From an uncultured Lachnospiraceae bacterium (GTDB lineage: Bacteria > Bacillota > Clostridia > Lachnospirales > Lachnospiraceae), in assembly GCA_910584725.1 (NCBI GenBank), contig CAJUBE010000022.1, positions 1 to 58,292 of the forward strand: DNA of 58,292 nucleotides. The letters run 5' to 3'. Within the stretch, counting starts at the first letter, position 1. Each line of letters opens with the position of its first letter. Both the position numbers and the translations under genes were made by a program. The notes under the pieces were generated by a model, which did no database searches, was not told the origin of the DNA, and saw nothing but the letters and a program-made list of their open reading frames with translations. Below are positions 18,901 through 26,173 of the stretch, in pieces.

Positions 18901-20099
18901 CTGCCGGCACCAGAAACGTTATCTTCAATGATGGCTTCCAGCGCGGTTTTTTCCTCAGAGGTGAGGCGGTATGCCTGTGAATACAATTCAAAGGTGCTGT
19001 CATCCGCGTAGGATGTTGAAAAAAGTGTGGCGTCGTTGATTCCTATGACATCAAGTTCTGAACGTCTGGAACCGTCCAGGGATTTCCAAAATTCCCGTGC
19101 GGAGGAAGTAAGCGCATCCAGATAATCCAGCTCTGCCTTATTGCCTGTGTCTCCGCTGAAAAGAAGCTGATTGGGACTGTCACCGAGCCTGATACCGTCC
19201 GCCGCGATTTCCTGCAGGTGCCCGAGAGCCTCGTTGGAGTCAGCGACTGTGCTGTCCAGTCTGGCGGAAGCCTGCGCTGCTTCTTCTATGTATGTGTAGA
19301 CACCCGTAAAGGATTCTTCCAGTCCCTGCGCAGTCTTAAAGTTGCTTAAGTCTTCTTCTGTCCGCAGCAGTTCCTCGAGATGTTCCCTGGCGGTCATGCC
19401 TTTGGTGCCAAGGGAGAGGATGGCATTGCCGTTTTCGTCAATCCCCTTTGTCAGTCCGGGAAAGGATTCGGCAAGCTGCCTATTGATGGCGAGGAATTCT
19501 TCATACTCCCGGGTGGAGAGGGAGCGGTTTTCATTGGTAGAAAGATCGACACCCTGTGAAAGCTGTGTGTAGCGGTCAGCAGAGTCAGCCACTACTTTTT
19601 TATGGGCGGAGAGGGTGTCGTTTCTTTGACTGAACTCATCAAACAGTTCGGCGGTGCGTTCCCTTGCATTCTCAACCCTGTGGATGTAGTTATCAATGCC
19701 GGTGGCAATAGCCTGAATGGCGAAAGAGGCTGCCAGAAAGATGCCCGCATTGAGTGCTGAGTTCAGGAGCGTTGTCTTGAGAGCAGCGGCGGAAAAGCCA
19801 TTGCCTGCTTTTTGGAGGTGTTTGCTCAGACCCTCTATGGAAGCTGCCTGATTGTTGATTGTACCGTTGCCGTTATCAAGGGTTTCAAGATAAGAGCGGA
19901 GGTTGGCATCGGTGATGCCGATTGATTGTGATAATTCGTCCCAATTGACAATGCCATCTTTATCTAAAAAATCATCAAATGTTTCAATTTTTTTAAATTC
20001 ATTAATAAATTCTTTGTATGCATCCACATTTATTTTAGAGCTTTCAAATAGTCCTCCTAAGCCAATACCTTTGTTATCTGTGTACTGTGCGAGCAACAA
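12930..20099 (-). CDS. Tape-measure protein, main body (N-terminus detached)
   Basis: 2389 residues, mostly helical and coiled coil, setting tail length and likely leaving the tube into the target. It has a hydrophobic stretch near residues 110-140 and at least three diverged internal repeats of about 130-150 aa (anchors EYARLYDTRQTLLD near 15.7 kb, EYSRVYDSWRKLQD near 15.2 kb, NYIKTWEQWYTLRQ near 14.8 kb) that look like length-adding duplications. The reading frame begins with TTG at 20099 with no ribosome site and a stop just before. The canonical N-terminal module lies separately at 21070-22281, beyond an opposite-strand gene. So the gene is either broken, translated in pieces, or restored by removal of the intervening DNA/RNA. 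Confidence 0.85.
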   Translation of the reverse strand: MLLAQYTDNKGIGLGGLFESSKINVDAYKEFINEFKKIETFDDFLDKDGIVNWDELSQSIGITDANLRSYLETLDNGNGTINNQAASIEGLSKHLQKAGNGFSAAALKTTLLNSALNAGIFLAASFAIQAIATGIDNYIHRVENARERTAELFDEFSQRNDTLSAHKKVVADSADRYTQLSQGVDLSTNENRSLSTREYEEFLAINRQLAESFPGLTKGIDENGNAILSLGTKGMTAREHLEELLRTEEDLSNFKTAQGLEESFTGVYTYIEEAAQASARLDSTVADSNEALGHLQEIAADGIRLGDSPNQLLFSGDTGNKAELDYLDALTSSAREFWKSLDGSRRSELDVIGINDATLFSTSYADDSTFELYSQAYRLTSEEKTALEAIIEDNVSGAGSALLDSIGAQSRELQAKVTQGENAWRDFIPSLVSGMQSKQTFQDLTPDLQDTAIQFVEGLDYSCASAMNEWDPDPYAYIRDKLIVPISKLNPTDQQLLKNSLQNLLSLDMDALSIDELDEKITAFSAAAAKKLNMTPVELKAMLGLDADDTRERLEQSIRTIADNHNIVDRAQYAELSESVGALTTKEAELWLEATNGAQNAEQAAQMYKDALEKANRTEIEPPLRADAFTVMENMEATLKPALQSLKSAYETIFSNRFHVDTADFEALESIRSSIDSLSKTEGSDFHFDMESFNRFAAIMTDADTTQAQAEQAFNDLAAAIYQAGTATNGLTQETAGLFSGLLASLGVVNADELAMRALAESKGAAVIASYNLAAASQSDMSNLLDEGQAAGITREMIYQLAASEIAYNTTGLSTEEKISQLKNLASAYGDTATAALASSAANRVANGRGDFETVLSDMMAGIKRQTESFKIKFDPIKSGKTGTSGAAKSAKTETDALSGLNAEMDKLQSAYKSLCDIRDTYNQSGKITVDQYQALTNMGFPFLSQLVDENGQLGLNASAFERLSQAKLEEMQIQMARNAADTINGLKTEAAAVEYLTYANEQLRDAALGAAEAQLAAAVESAEMRGGKQAEAARQIYQGYQAAKQMAGKVDFSFTPASSPAASPAKTEPAKTEAAASPMDAYNKEKSLLEHMLAMDQITKAEYYEKLLALAKSSFEGDEEHQDQIWDAEESYHDYLESIKETYNWIEIFLENLSKKTSALIDKAGKFITWSKKNAMINRAVKAADRQITGQNSAYVYYAEKARQVGLSSAYVSKIQNGTLTMEDMQNESLSDKIEKYQEWYDKMTACGDAVSELYEQERDLIRQKLDNVLDYYSDLDSYMSSIVSKMDSFISLTDDMGRRSSLSDLLEQFAAVNEQAAHLRSQTTAVVETQEENLFASSERVKAAEAKEKQELTASLDAQKTYAESGVKNTGTYKKIEREIQKAEDDAEKKLAQLEDVKAKNTINANDSAKVRKQKESRIAARQDAYDKAKAKYDSLLSKKEDLRDNATANTAAEYARLYDTRQTLLDRQERKKAQGKDLSKTDAKKLADTQARMTEISDTRTAAIRELADRLSVVKGEKAGETEADRLKDQLTAILGFGTDEEGKPNPGSGIEQSATYRELLKDIDEKNAQIYKETHKYDNKKASRAQLAAQKKNLDKMNAQLAAYNTKKAELEAHATADTIGEYSRVYDSWRKLQDKLDAGKILSASEWKKYNTYESQLKQFADGRDATVKSLREQLEKIENPGDKTENINREFEESSEGIRESYKSQINAIDANMKASNSYKTLLAKKQRLENKRDTAKGLTSSEEKTLRKYTEELEALEKGATGDNIANYIKTWEQWYTLRQKLDAGKDLSKTESARYDKLKSQLENWNTEKQSRINDLLSLMEDDLEKLRKTHDENLADAESEVNSYYSKVYGLAKQIAEYNLNALNDQLSCLDAYIGYYSDLVSLYDRFSGEKLSRLMTDLDEDAFSGQVSVYEKYLDTLTSKYDATLSQINEYKQLLEALDTNDFQSSMALFQKAMETYQASGNTEMADRLRAVLDLLNERAADADNWGEYADLWAAEWEQALADARSGLIETAGSIQEINDALREVRFFGITDAIEELNRADTVLSSMSGLIQDAWLYGDDGLTEYGKAKAALLVSQLENAQNKAEEYLELTKRINENQDTYASDTAYREALAEASRNYYDALSDAASVENAIMDLMRQSKEEEVSGWKDIISARKEALQAKKSYYDYDRSLKEKNKNIDSLRAELAALNDISTAQAKAKRARLEAQLAQAKEELETARTEHEYSISMDALDDYAKTLEEALDTSTQTVQETLESQKKVIEEAKELYRTSTDAVEETMQKVTDFYRLAGERMDVFLSNLPDADITPTLLSLPDTAGALEAIPSSDRESVEIVNHYDALLRVDGNVDRDALPGLQEILEKSYQYTTQKQYADLKKIGYSLH

Positions 20100-20180
20100 G
20101 AGATATTATTTACATGAACTTCCAATTCATTGTAAGTGGTGGTATTATTAAAATATAATTTGATTATGGAGGGTTTGGAT

Positions 20181-20594
20181 TTGGAAACAGTATTGAAGAT
20201 CTGTAAAAAATGTGGAAGGTATTTAGGAAGCTGTTTACTAGATTCTAAAACACATGATGCTGATTGTGGTGGTGAACTTATTGATACTGGAATATCACAT
20301 GATGAGTTGATGATTATCAGGAAGATTTCTCCCGACAACTCATTTTTGGATGCCATGATAGACCTAAAAGAAAAGGATATCATCGAGTACAACTTAAAAA
20401 TGTCCCAGTTCAAAGCCCAGCTACAACAGCAGAAGAGCAGTACACCGCAGACAGGCAGCACGGTTCGCTGCCCTAAATGCGGTTCCACCAACATCACCGC
20501 AGGACAGAGGGGCTATTCCCTTCTGACAGGCTTTGTGGGTTCAGGCAGCACCGTGAACCGCTGTGCAAACTGCGGACATAAATGGAAGCCTTAG
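20181..20594 (+). CDS. Zinc-ribbon protein A facing the tape measure
   Basis: 137 aa, opposite in strand to the tail operon and divergent from the tape-measure body. N-terminal Cys pairs (CKKC, later Cys-rich), a short central helix (YNLKMSQFKAQLQQQ), then a C-terminal zinc ribbon CPKCGSTNITAGQRGYSLL...CANCGHKWKP with a hydrophobic TGFVGSG insert. The C-terminal half is almost shared with the genes at 23367 and 27262, but the N-terminal half is its own. The TTG at 20181 is chosen because GGAGGG lies 7 nt upstream and it aligns with the starts of the other two. Function unknown; it could be an immunity or superinfection-exclusion partner of the tape measure (inference). Confidence 0.75.
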   Translation: METVLKICKKCGRYLGSCLLDSKTHDADCGGELIDTGISHDELMIIRKISPDNSFLDAMIDLKEKDIIEYNLKMSQFKAQLQQQKSSTPQTGSTVRCPKCGSTNITAGQRGYSLLTGFVGSGSTVNRCANCGHKWKP

Positions 20595-21069
20595 AGCTTT
20601 CCCATACTATTTCAGCCATACATGTTTTTGGAAGCCATCATATGGCAGGGCATAGCTGCCCGCTATTTTTCACGCGCCGCATAGCTGCGGAGAACTTTTT
20701 CGCTGCCACGCTCAATGGCAGGGGTCTGACTATGCCTTCACGGGTATCGGAAAGATACCCGCGCCCTCCTGGTAGTCGATGGGAGCGGCACTTGCCCTGA
20801 CGGGCAGTACGCCTCTCTGCAAGTTAAGTCATCATGCTACATGACGAGTCACATGAGCTGTTCTTGTCCTTGTCCGGTTCTTGCGAAATCCGGAGACTGC
20901 GCAGTTCACGCACAGCCATATGGGAGGTCTGCGGTATAGCGGCCGCAGTTGATTTTACCAATATACCCTCCTGTATGCTTCATACAGTTCTTAGTGTTTT
21001 GCCCGGGGATTCCCACCCCGGCACGGGGTATATATTGAGCCTCGCACATTCTGCGTTATCTGTTTTATG
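20595..21069. other. Non-coding, hairpin-rich segment A
   Basis: About 475 nt with no convincing gene between zinc-ribbon gene A and the tape-measure N-terminal module. It is full of GC-rich inverted repeats (for example CCGGGG/CCCCGG near 21010, GGGTATC/GATACCC near 20745, GCCCTGACGGGC near 20795) and reads like a structured RNA, strand uncertain. It shares a GATGGCTT-NN-AAAAACATG stretch (minus strand) with the segment at 23814-24291 but little else. No Rfam family was recognised. Confidence 0.4.
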
Positions 21070-22281
21070 CTAACCCAAGTTTTTTGCACCGGCGACAGCG
21101 CCGCCGATGGCGCCCAGCGTCCCTAAGGCGCCGAGCTTGTCTGTAATGAAATCCAGCACATTTACCGTGCCGTTCCCGAAATCTACGATCCCCTTTAACA
21201 GACCGTCGCCCGCAAGCGTGTCCGCGAACTGCTGGAAAGAAGCCTGCAGACGGTCGAGGGAGTACTGGATCCCCTGTTCGTATTCCTCCTGCGCCGCCAG
21301 AGCGGAGCCGGAAGCGTTACCCGCCGACTGGTAAGCAGTCTCGATGGCGGAGACATTGTTAAGGACAGAGCCGAGGGTGTCCCCTTGAGAGCCTGCAAGG
21401 GCATCCAGCAGTCCGCCCTGCTCGGAGGCGGAGAGAGTGCTCCATTCCTGCCCGATCCCCACAATGATGCTGTAGAGGTCTTTGAGCTGTGTGCCTGCCG
21501 AATCCGCCATGATGTCAAAGCCGGTCAGCTCCTGCACCAGATCCCGTAACTGCGCGGTGGACTCCAACATCCCGTCGGTTTCCATCCCTGCCGCCTCCAG
21601 CTCCAGCCTCGTGCCATAAATGCGGGATTCCACGGCATTCCATAAATCAGCCACGGCGGCGGGGTCCTGCATGATGCTGTCAGCCCCGGCCGTGAGAGCG
21701 ACCGACTGTGAGAGTTCCGTATTTGCGGCGCGGAAAGAAGCCGCGCTTTCCTGTAACGCTTTCCCGAGCCCGGTGGGATCAAGGGAAAGGTCATTCCCTG
21801 TCTTGGCCAGCATGTCAAGGAGCTGTGCCGCCTCCCCGGCTTCCAGCCGTAAGCCCTGCACTGTGGAAATGAGCGCCTCATTGGATGCACTGATATCCAT
21901 GCCTGTGATGTGGCTGTATAAGGCGGCGGCTTCCGCCAGAGCGTGGGCGTCCGGCAGACCGTAGCCCATCCGGCTCCACTCTGTGGTGAGACCGATCAGG
22001 TCGCTGATGGAGATACCGTATTTGCGTGCGCTCCCCGCCGCCTGTTCAAAGTAAGCCTGAAGCGCGGAAGCGGAAGCGCCGGTGGAGTGGCTTAACTGTG
22101 TCATGGCGGCATCGACCCTGACTGCTTCCTCCGGGATCACTTTCAGATATTCCAGGAAACCGGCGATATCCAGAAAGTCGGAGACCCAGTCGAAAGAAAT
22201 ACTTTTTTGTTTTTCGGATGTACCGGCTATTGACCCCTGCGTTTCGGGAGTTTCCGGAACTTCCGGCAAAAAAATGTCCAT
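21070..22281 (-). CDS. Tape-measure N-terminal module, copy 2
   Basis: 403 aa that looks like the N-terminal TP901-type core of a tape-measure protein (Ala/Ser-rich helices, FRAANTELSQSVALTAGADS, ending GAVAGAKNLG). Strong AAGGAGG ribosome site before MDIFLPEVPE. It stops at a TAG exactly where the tape measure should continue. The continuing part (12930-20099) lies past segment A and zinc-ribbon gene A. Near-identical to 24313-25530, including the 5' leader; differences cluster at the first and last few residues and around residues 55-90. Confidence 0.85.
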   Translation of the reverse strand: MDIFLPEVPETPETQGSIAGTSEKQKSISFDWVSDFLDIAGFLEYLKVIPEEAVRVDAAMTQLSHSTGASASALQAYFEQAAGSARKYGISISDLIGLTTEWSRMGYGLPDAHALAEAAALYSHITGMDISASNEALISTVQGLRLEAGEAAQLLDMLAKTGNDLSLDPTGLGKALQESAASFRAANTELSQSVALTAGADSIMQDPAAVADLWNAVESRIYGTRLELEAAGMETDGMLESTAQLRDLVQELTGFDIMADSAGTQLKDLYSIIVGIGQEWSTLSASEQGGLLDALAGSQGDTLGSVLNNVSAIETAYQSAGNASGSALAAQEEYEQGIQYSLDRLQASFQQFADTLAGDGLLKGIVDFGNGTVNVLDFITDKLGALGTLGAIGGAVAGAKNLG

Positions 22282-22349
22282 AGATTTTCCTCCTTTTTGA
22301 GTTGGTAGTTTGGTTGGTTTTCTTGTTTCCTATATTTTTATAAGTCTGC

Positions 22350-22363
22350 CGGTCTGCAGACCG
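22350..22363. promoter_or_regulatory. 14-bp palindrome in tape-measure module leader, copy 2
   Basis: CGGTCTGCAGACCG, a perfect palindrome about 70 nt upstream of the module start. The same palindrome lies at the same distance upstream of the other copy (25589-25602). It may be an operator or an RNA hairpin; nothing else identifies it. Confidence 0.4.
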
Positions 22364-22488
22364 CCGCAGTACAGGAAGTGAGATTTGCATGATATGTTTC
22401 TGTATTCCGGCGGGGTGCAGAATCAAAAATACCCTGTTTACTGCCTGTTTGAAGGCTTCCGAATTTACGATCTGCTGATCGTCACTGT

Positions 22489-23285
22489 TTAAAGAGTGGG
22501 AAAATTCCCGGAGCCTTCGTCCATCTTATCACGGTAGGATGTCCATTTTTCAATCTCCTGCTGAGAAGCCTGAATGTCTTCCATTTTTCTCTCGTATAGT
22601 CCGGAAAGGTAGGCATAACCATCCCTGTTCTGGGCAAATCCGGAAAGGATGTTCCATTCGCTGCCGGTGCCTGCCATTTCTTTCTTATACTGTGTTTCCA
22701 TGTTTTCGGGATCAAACAGGTCCGTGAATTTACTGCCGGTTTTTTCCTCAAAGAGCTGGGACTTTTCGGCTTTCAGAATTCGTTCATCCAGTTCCAGCCT
22801 GCGCTCCAGATAGGAGAGCCGGTTCTTTTCCGCTTCGGTGGGATCCTGCTTTCCGGAGAGCTGCTCGTACTCGGACTGCAGGTTCTGGTAGGCGGTCTGG
22901 AGACTGTTCACCTTTGCTTCCTGTTCTTCCACGGTGACGTTGAGGGCATCCCATGCCAGTTTGCCGGCCTGAATAGCGAAGTTGATGCCAAGAACAATGC
23001 CAGCGTTGGCGGCTATGTTTTTGAGGGTTGTGGCGAATTGAGTGGTGGAAGATGTAACGCGATTACATACTGAATCGAATTCAGACATGGCTTTGGTATT
23101 TTGTGCAACAGCTATTGCGGTTTCCCTTACTTCACTATTTAGTGTAGGAAATTTGTTTATTAGTTGGTCTAATTCTGTATAATCTTCAAGACTTTTAAAA
23201 GCTGTTGAGAAGGATTTTAAATTATTTTCAATAGCTTTTGTATTGCTGAATTGATCAAAAATGGTCTTTTTTTTACCATCAGAGC
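22489..23285 (-). pseudogene. Tape-measure fragment B
   Basis: Remnant of an alternative tape-measure continuation. The open frame runs from about 23285 (HVVNYGSDGKKK), through the in-frame ATG at 23088 and a hydrophobic NAGIVLGINFAIQAGKL region matching the corresponding NAGIFLAASFAIQ region of the main tape measure, to a stop at 22489 after about 265 aa. The rest is missing. It faces zinc-ribbon gene B just as the main tape measure faces gene A. Confidence 0.75.
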
Positions 23286-23366
23286 CATAGTTTACAACGT
23301 GGTAAAGCTCTGATATAATATATAAAATCTTGGAAATAATATATATTCATTTAGGAGGGAGATAAT

Positions 23367-23813
23367 GTGTCAAAATATTTAAGATTTTGCCCAAATTGTA
23401 ATTTAAAAGATCCTGAATATAAACGTAAAATTCGAGGGCGATATTCTACGTATTTAAAAGAAAATAATTATATTTGTGAGGTGTGTGGTGCGCAAGTAAT
23501 GGATTTGAGTATATTGTCTAGTGATTTTAGCATTATAGTAAATGTGTCAGATGACCCTCAATTTTTAAAGTCTATGATTGATTTAAATGAAAAAGATCCA
23601 ATTGAATATCAACTCAAACTCAGTCAATTTAAAACCCAGGTACAACAGCAGGAAAACAGCCGTGCACAGGCCGCCAACACCGTGAAATGCCCCAGATGCG
23701 GTTCCACAAACATTACAGCGGGACAGAGAGGATTTTCCCTTCTGACAGGTTTTGTCGGTTCAGGGAAAACAGTGAACCGCTGTGCCAACTGTGGACATAA
23801 ATGGAGACCATGA
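23367..23813 (+). CDS. Zinc-ribbon protein B facing tape-measure fragment B
   Basis: 148 aa from a GTG with AGGAGGGA just upstream. N-terminal Cys pairs (CPNC, then CEVC), central YQLKLSQFKTQVQQQ helix, and the C-terminal ribbon CPRCGSTNITAGQRGFSLL...CANCGHKWRP. The last ~80 residues and the DNA coding them are nearly identical to gene C (27262), while the first ~65 residues differ. This pattern is expected if cassettes recombine through a shared 3' half. Function unknown. Confidence 0.75.
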   Translation: MSKYLRFCPNCNLKDPEYKRKIRGRYSTYLKENNYICEVCGAQVMDLSILSSDFSIIVNVSDDPQFLKSMIDLNEKDPIEYQLKLSQFKTQVQQQENSRAQAANTVKCPRCGSTNITAGQRGFSLLTGFVGSGKTVNRCANCGHKWRP

Positions 23814-24291
23814 AGGTATATATGCCGCCGGCTTATGTTCTCTTTCTGTTTCGGTTTCATCCGTCATGTTTTTCCAAGCCATCAACGGATTTGTGTGATA
23901 TGTACTAAGTAGGGCAGTAGAAACTACTGTCTGCATCCCTATTCGCTTCTCAGGGCCTTTCGCCCAGGTTACGGATCATGTATCTTGCGGCATCCCATAA
24001 TTAAGCCTATGTTCTGCCGTGTCTTGTCAGCCTCTCGCACGGTATATTCGGAAATCACACTTTCCCTGTTGCATATACCGTGTCGGGATTACCATTTTCA
24101 CACAAAAGAACTGTGCTTAGTGCGTCATGGATTTGCCATGGCGATACCTTTTCAAGCTTACGGCTTCCCCCGATATTCGACATGTTCCGGATAAAAATCC
24201 GGGGAGCAGTCTTCCCGATGAGCAGCATCAAATCGAAGAACATCTCTATTCAGTCATATGGCATGATGATATGACCTTATGTAGAAGGGCC
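23814..24291. other. Non-coding, hairpin-rich segment B
   Basis: About 480 nt without a supported gene, between zinc-ribbon gene B and tape-measure module copy 1. Several inverted repeats are visible (GGCAGTAGAAACTACTG near 23910, GGGCCTTTCGCCC near 23958, ACGGTATAT...ATATACCGT around 24037-24083, CCGGATAAAAATCCGG near 24186). Likely a structured RNA or a folded DNA end. The sequence is different from segment A apart from a short shared stretch. Confidence 0.4.
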
Positions 24292-24312
24292 TGTAAACTA
24301 TGACATGTAACG

Positions 24313-25530
24313 TTACGTTAACCCTGCTCCCTTTGCACCGGCGACAGCGCCGCCGATGGCGTCAAGCGTTCCAAGTGTGCCGAGCTTGTCTGTAATGAAA
24401 TCCAGCACATTTACCGTGCCGTTCCCGAAATCTACGATCCCCTTTAACAGACCGTCGCCCGCAAGCGTGTCCGCGAACTGCTGGAAAGAAGCCTGCAGAC
24501 GGTCGAGGGAGTACTGGATCCCCTGTTCGTATTCCTCCTGCGCCGCCAGAGCGGAGCCGGAAGCGTTACCCGCCGACTGGTAAGCAGTCTCGATGGCGGA
24601 GACATTGTTAAGGACAGAGCCGAGGGTGTCCCCTTGAGAGCCTGCAAGGGCATCCAGCAGTCCGCCCTGCTCGGAGGCGGAGAGAGTGCTCCATTCCTGC
24701 CCGATCCCCACAATGATGCTGTAGAGGTCTTTGAGCTGTGTGCCTGCCGAATCCGCCATGATGTCAAAGCCGGTCAGCTCCTGCACCAGATCCCGTAACT
24801 GCGCGGTGGACTCCAACATCCCGTCGGTTTCCATCCCTGCCGCCTCCAGCTCCAGCCTCGTGCCATAAATGCGGGATTCCACGGCATTCCATAAATCAGC
24901 CACGGCGGCGGGGTCCTGCATGATGCTGTCAGCCCCGGCCGTGAGAGCGACCGACTGTGAGAGTTCCGTATTTGCGGCGCGGAAAGAAGCCGCGCTTTCC
25001 TGTAACGCTTTCCCGAGCCCGGTGGGATCAAGGGAAAGGTCATTCCCTGTCTTGGCCAGCATGTCAAGGAGCTGTGCCGCCTCCCCGGCTTCCAGCCGTA
25101 AGCCCTGCACTGTGGAAATGAGCGCCTCATTGGATGCACTGATATCCATGCCCGTGATGTGGCTGTATAAGGCGGCGGCTTCCGCCAGCGCGTGGGCGTC
25201 CGGCAGACCGTAGCCCATCCGGCTCCACTCTGCGGTGAGACCGACCAGGCCGCTGATGGAGATACCGTATCTGCGTGCGCTGTCCGCCGCCTGTTCAAAG
25301 TAAGCCTGAAGCTCGGAAGCGGAAGCGCCGGTGGAGCGGCTTAACTGTGTCATGGCGGCATCGACTTTTAGGGCCTCTTCCGGGATCACTTTCAGATATT
25401 CCAGAAAACCGGCGATATCCAAAAAGTCAGAGACCCAGTCGAAAGAAATACGTTTTTGTTTTTCGGATGTACCGGCTTTTGTTCCCTGCGTTTCGGGAGT
25501 TTCCGGAACTTCCAATAAAGAATTGTCCAT
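24313..25530 (-). CDS. Tape-measure N-terminal module, copy 1
   Basis: 405 aa, near-identical to the module at 21070-22281 but ending GAKGAGLT and starting MDNSLLEVPE after AAGGAGG. The ATG at 25530 is used; a longer frame to 25692 runs into the upstream terminator. As in copy 2, translation stops exactly at the junction with the non-coding segment, and its continuation (fragment B) is truncated. The duplicated block, leader included, is about 1.3 kb in direct orientation, so RecA-dependent deletion or unequal exchange would be easy. Confidence 0.85.
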   Translation of the reverse strand: MDNSLLEVPETPETQGTKAGTSEKQKRISFDWVSDFLDIAGFLEYLKVIPEEALKVDAAMTQLSRSTGASASELQAYFEQAADSARRYGISISGLVGLTAEWSRMGYGLPDAHALAEAAALYSHITGMDISASNEALISTVQGLRLEAGEAAQLLDMLAKTGNDLSLDPTGLGKALQESAASFRAANTELSQSVALTAGADSIMQDPAAVADLWNAVESRIYGTRLELEAAGMETDGMLESTAQLRDLVQELTGFDIMADSAGTQLKDLYSIIVGIGQEWSTLSASEQGGLLDALAGSQGDTLGSVLNNVSAIETAYQSAGNASGSALAAQEEYEQGIQYSLDRLQASFQQFADTLAGDGLLKGIVDFGNGTVNVLDFITDKLGTLGTLDAIGGAVAGAKGAGLT

Positions 25531-25588
25531 AGATTTTCCTCCTTTTTTGAATTTGTAGTTGGTTGGTTTGCGTTTTTTATATGTTTGC

Positions 25589-25602
25589 CGGTCTGCAGAC
25601 CG
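25589..25602. promoter_or_regulatory. 14-bp palindrome in tape-measure module leader, copy 1
   Basis: The same perfect palindrome as at 22350-22363, embedded in the duplicated leader of the tape-measure N-terminal module. Confidence 0.4.
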
Positions 25603-25666
25603 CCGCAGTACAGGAAAGTGAGAGCTGCATGATATGTTTCTGTGTTCCGGCGGGGTGCAGAGGAAT

Positions 25667-25699
25667 AAAAAAAGACGCATGTTTTGATACATACGCCTT
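25667..25699 (-). terminator. Rho-independent terminator after HEPN/MNT pair
   Basis: On the minus strand, AAGGCGTATG pairs with CATGCGTCTT (two G-U pairs) across an 8-nt loop, followed by seven T. It insulates the toxin-antitoxin pair from the tape-measure module downstream. Confidence 0.8.
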
Positions 25700-25744
25700 T
25701 TACGCGGTTATCTAAATTTTTAAATGAATATGTTTTTCATATTT

Positions 25745-26173
25745 TTAACGGTCTTCATTTTTTCCCATAATACGATTTAAGCAATAGGTATCAATCAGAA
25801 CGATTAACTCTTTTGCCGTTGTAATTTGTTCTTCTGCCTGCTCTTTCGTAGCAATGTAAAAATCATCATAATCGCTGGCGTGACGGATTTCCTCCGCAAC
25901 TGCAATTTTCCTGCCGAAAGTCTTGGGAAAAATTTCAGTTTTAACATAGTTTTTATTAAAATTAGCTAATGTATCTTTATGGCGTTTATATGATTTTTCA
26001 TCTAATGCATGAACAGCGGATATTGCATGGTAAATGGCATAATAAGCCCGATTGTTTGCGCCACGGTATTCCTGCTCTTTCATCAGAATAATGGCGGCCT
26101 GTAAATCTTTTTTTGCTATTTCAAGGCGATAGCGCGCTAAATCGCCAATGGTTCCCTTTTCATGCGATTCCAT
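25745..26173 (-). CDS. HEPN-domain toxin-like protein
   Basis: 142 aa helical HEPN protein, the likely RNase toxin of a HEPN/MNT pair. The characteristic R-x6-H motif is in NNRAYYAIYHAIS. The ATG at 26173 is selected because GAAGGAG precedes it; the longer frame extends back into the nucleotidyltransferase gene, which ends at 26160, so the two overlap by 14 nt. Known HEPN toxins cleave RNA and are silenced by AMP transfer from the MNT partner. Confidence 0.85.
   Translation of the reverse strand: MESHEKGTIGDLARYRLEIAKKDLQAAIILMKEQEYRGANNRAYYAIYHAISAVHALDEKSYKRHKDTLANFNKNYVKTEIFPKTFGRKIAVAEEIRHASDYDDFYIATKEQAEEQITTAKELIVLIDTYCLNRIMGKNEDR

Larger units (their letters stand above)
23286..24302. 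repeat. Cassette bounded by 11-bp perfect inverted repeats
   Basis: CATAGTTTACA at 23286-23296 and TGTAAACTATG at 24292-24302 are exact inverse copies. They bound a 1017-bp block holding zinc-ribbon gene B and non-coding segment B, placed between the tape-measure N-terminal module and its continuation. The left copy overlaps the tape-measure frame (VVNY codons). No transposase or recombinase is inside, so it may be a non-autonomous mobile unit, an invertible block or a coincidence of conserved coding sequence. Confidence 0.5.

Noticed and set aside
20595..24291. Group I or group II intron in the tape-measure gene
   Set aside because: Position is intron-like and a GUGCG start is present in segment A, but no domain V, P7 core or intron-encoded protein was found, and an opposite-strand gene occupies half of each insert. 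Kept only as a possibility to test.
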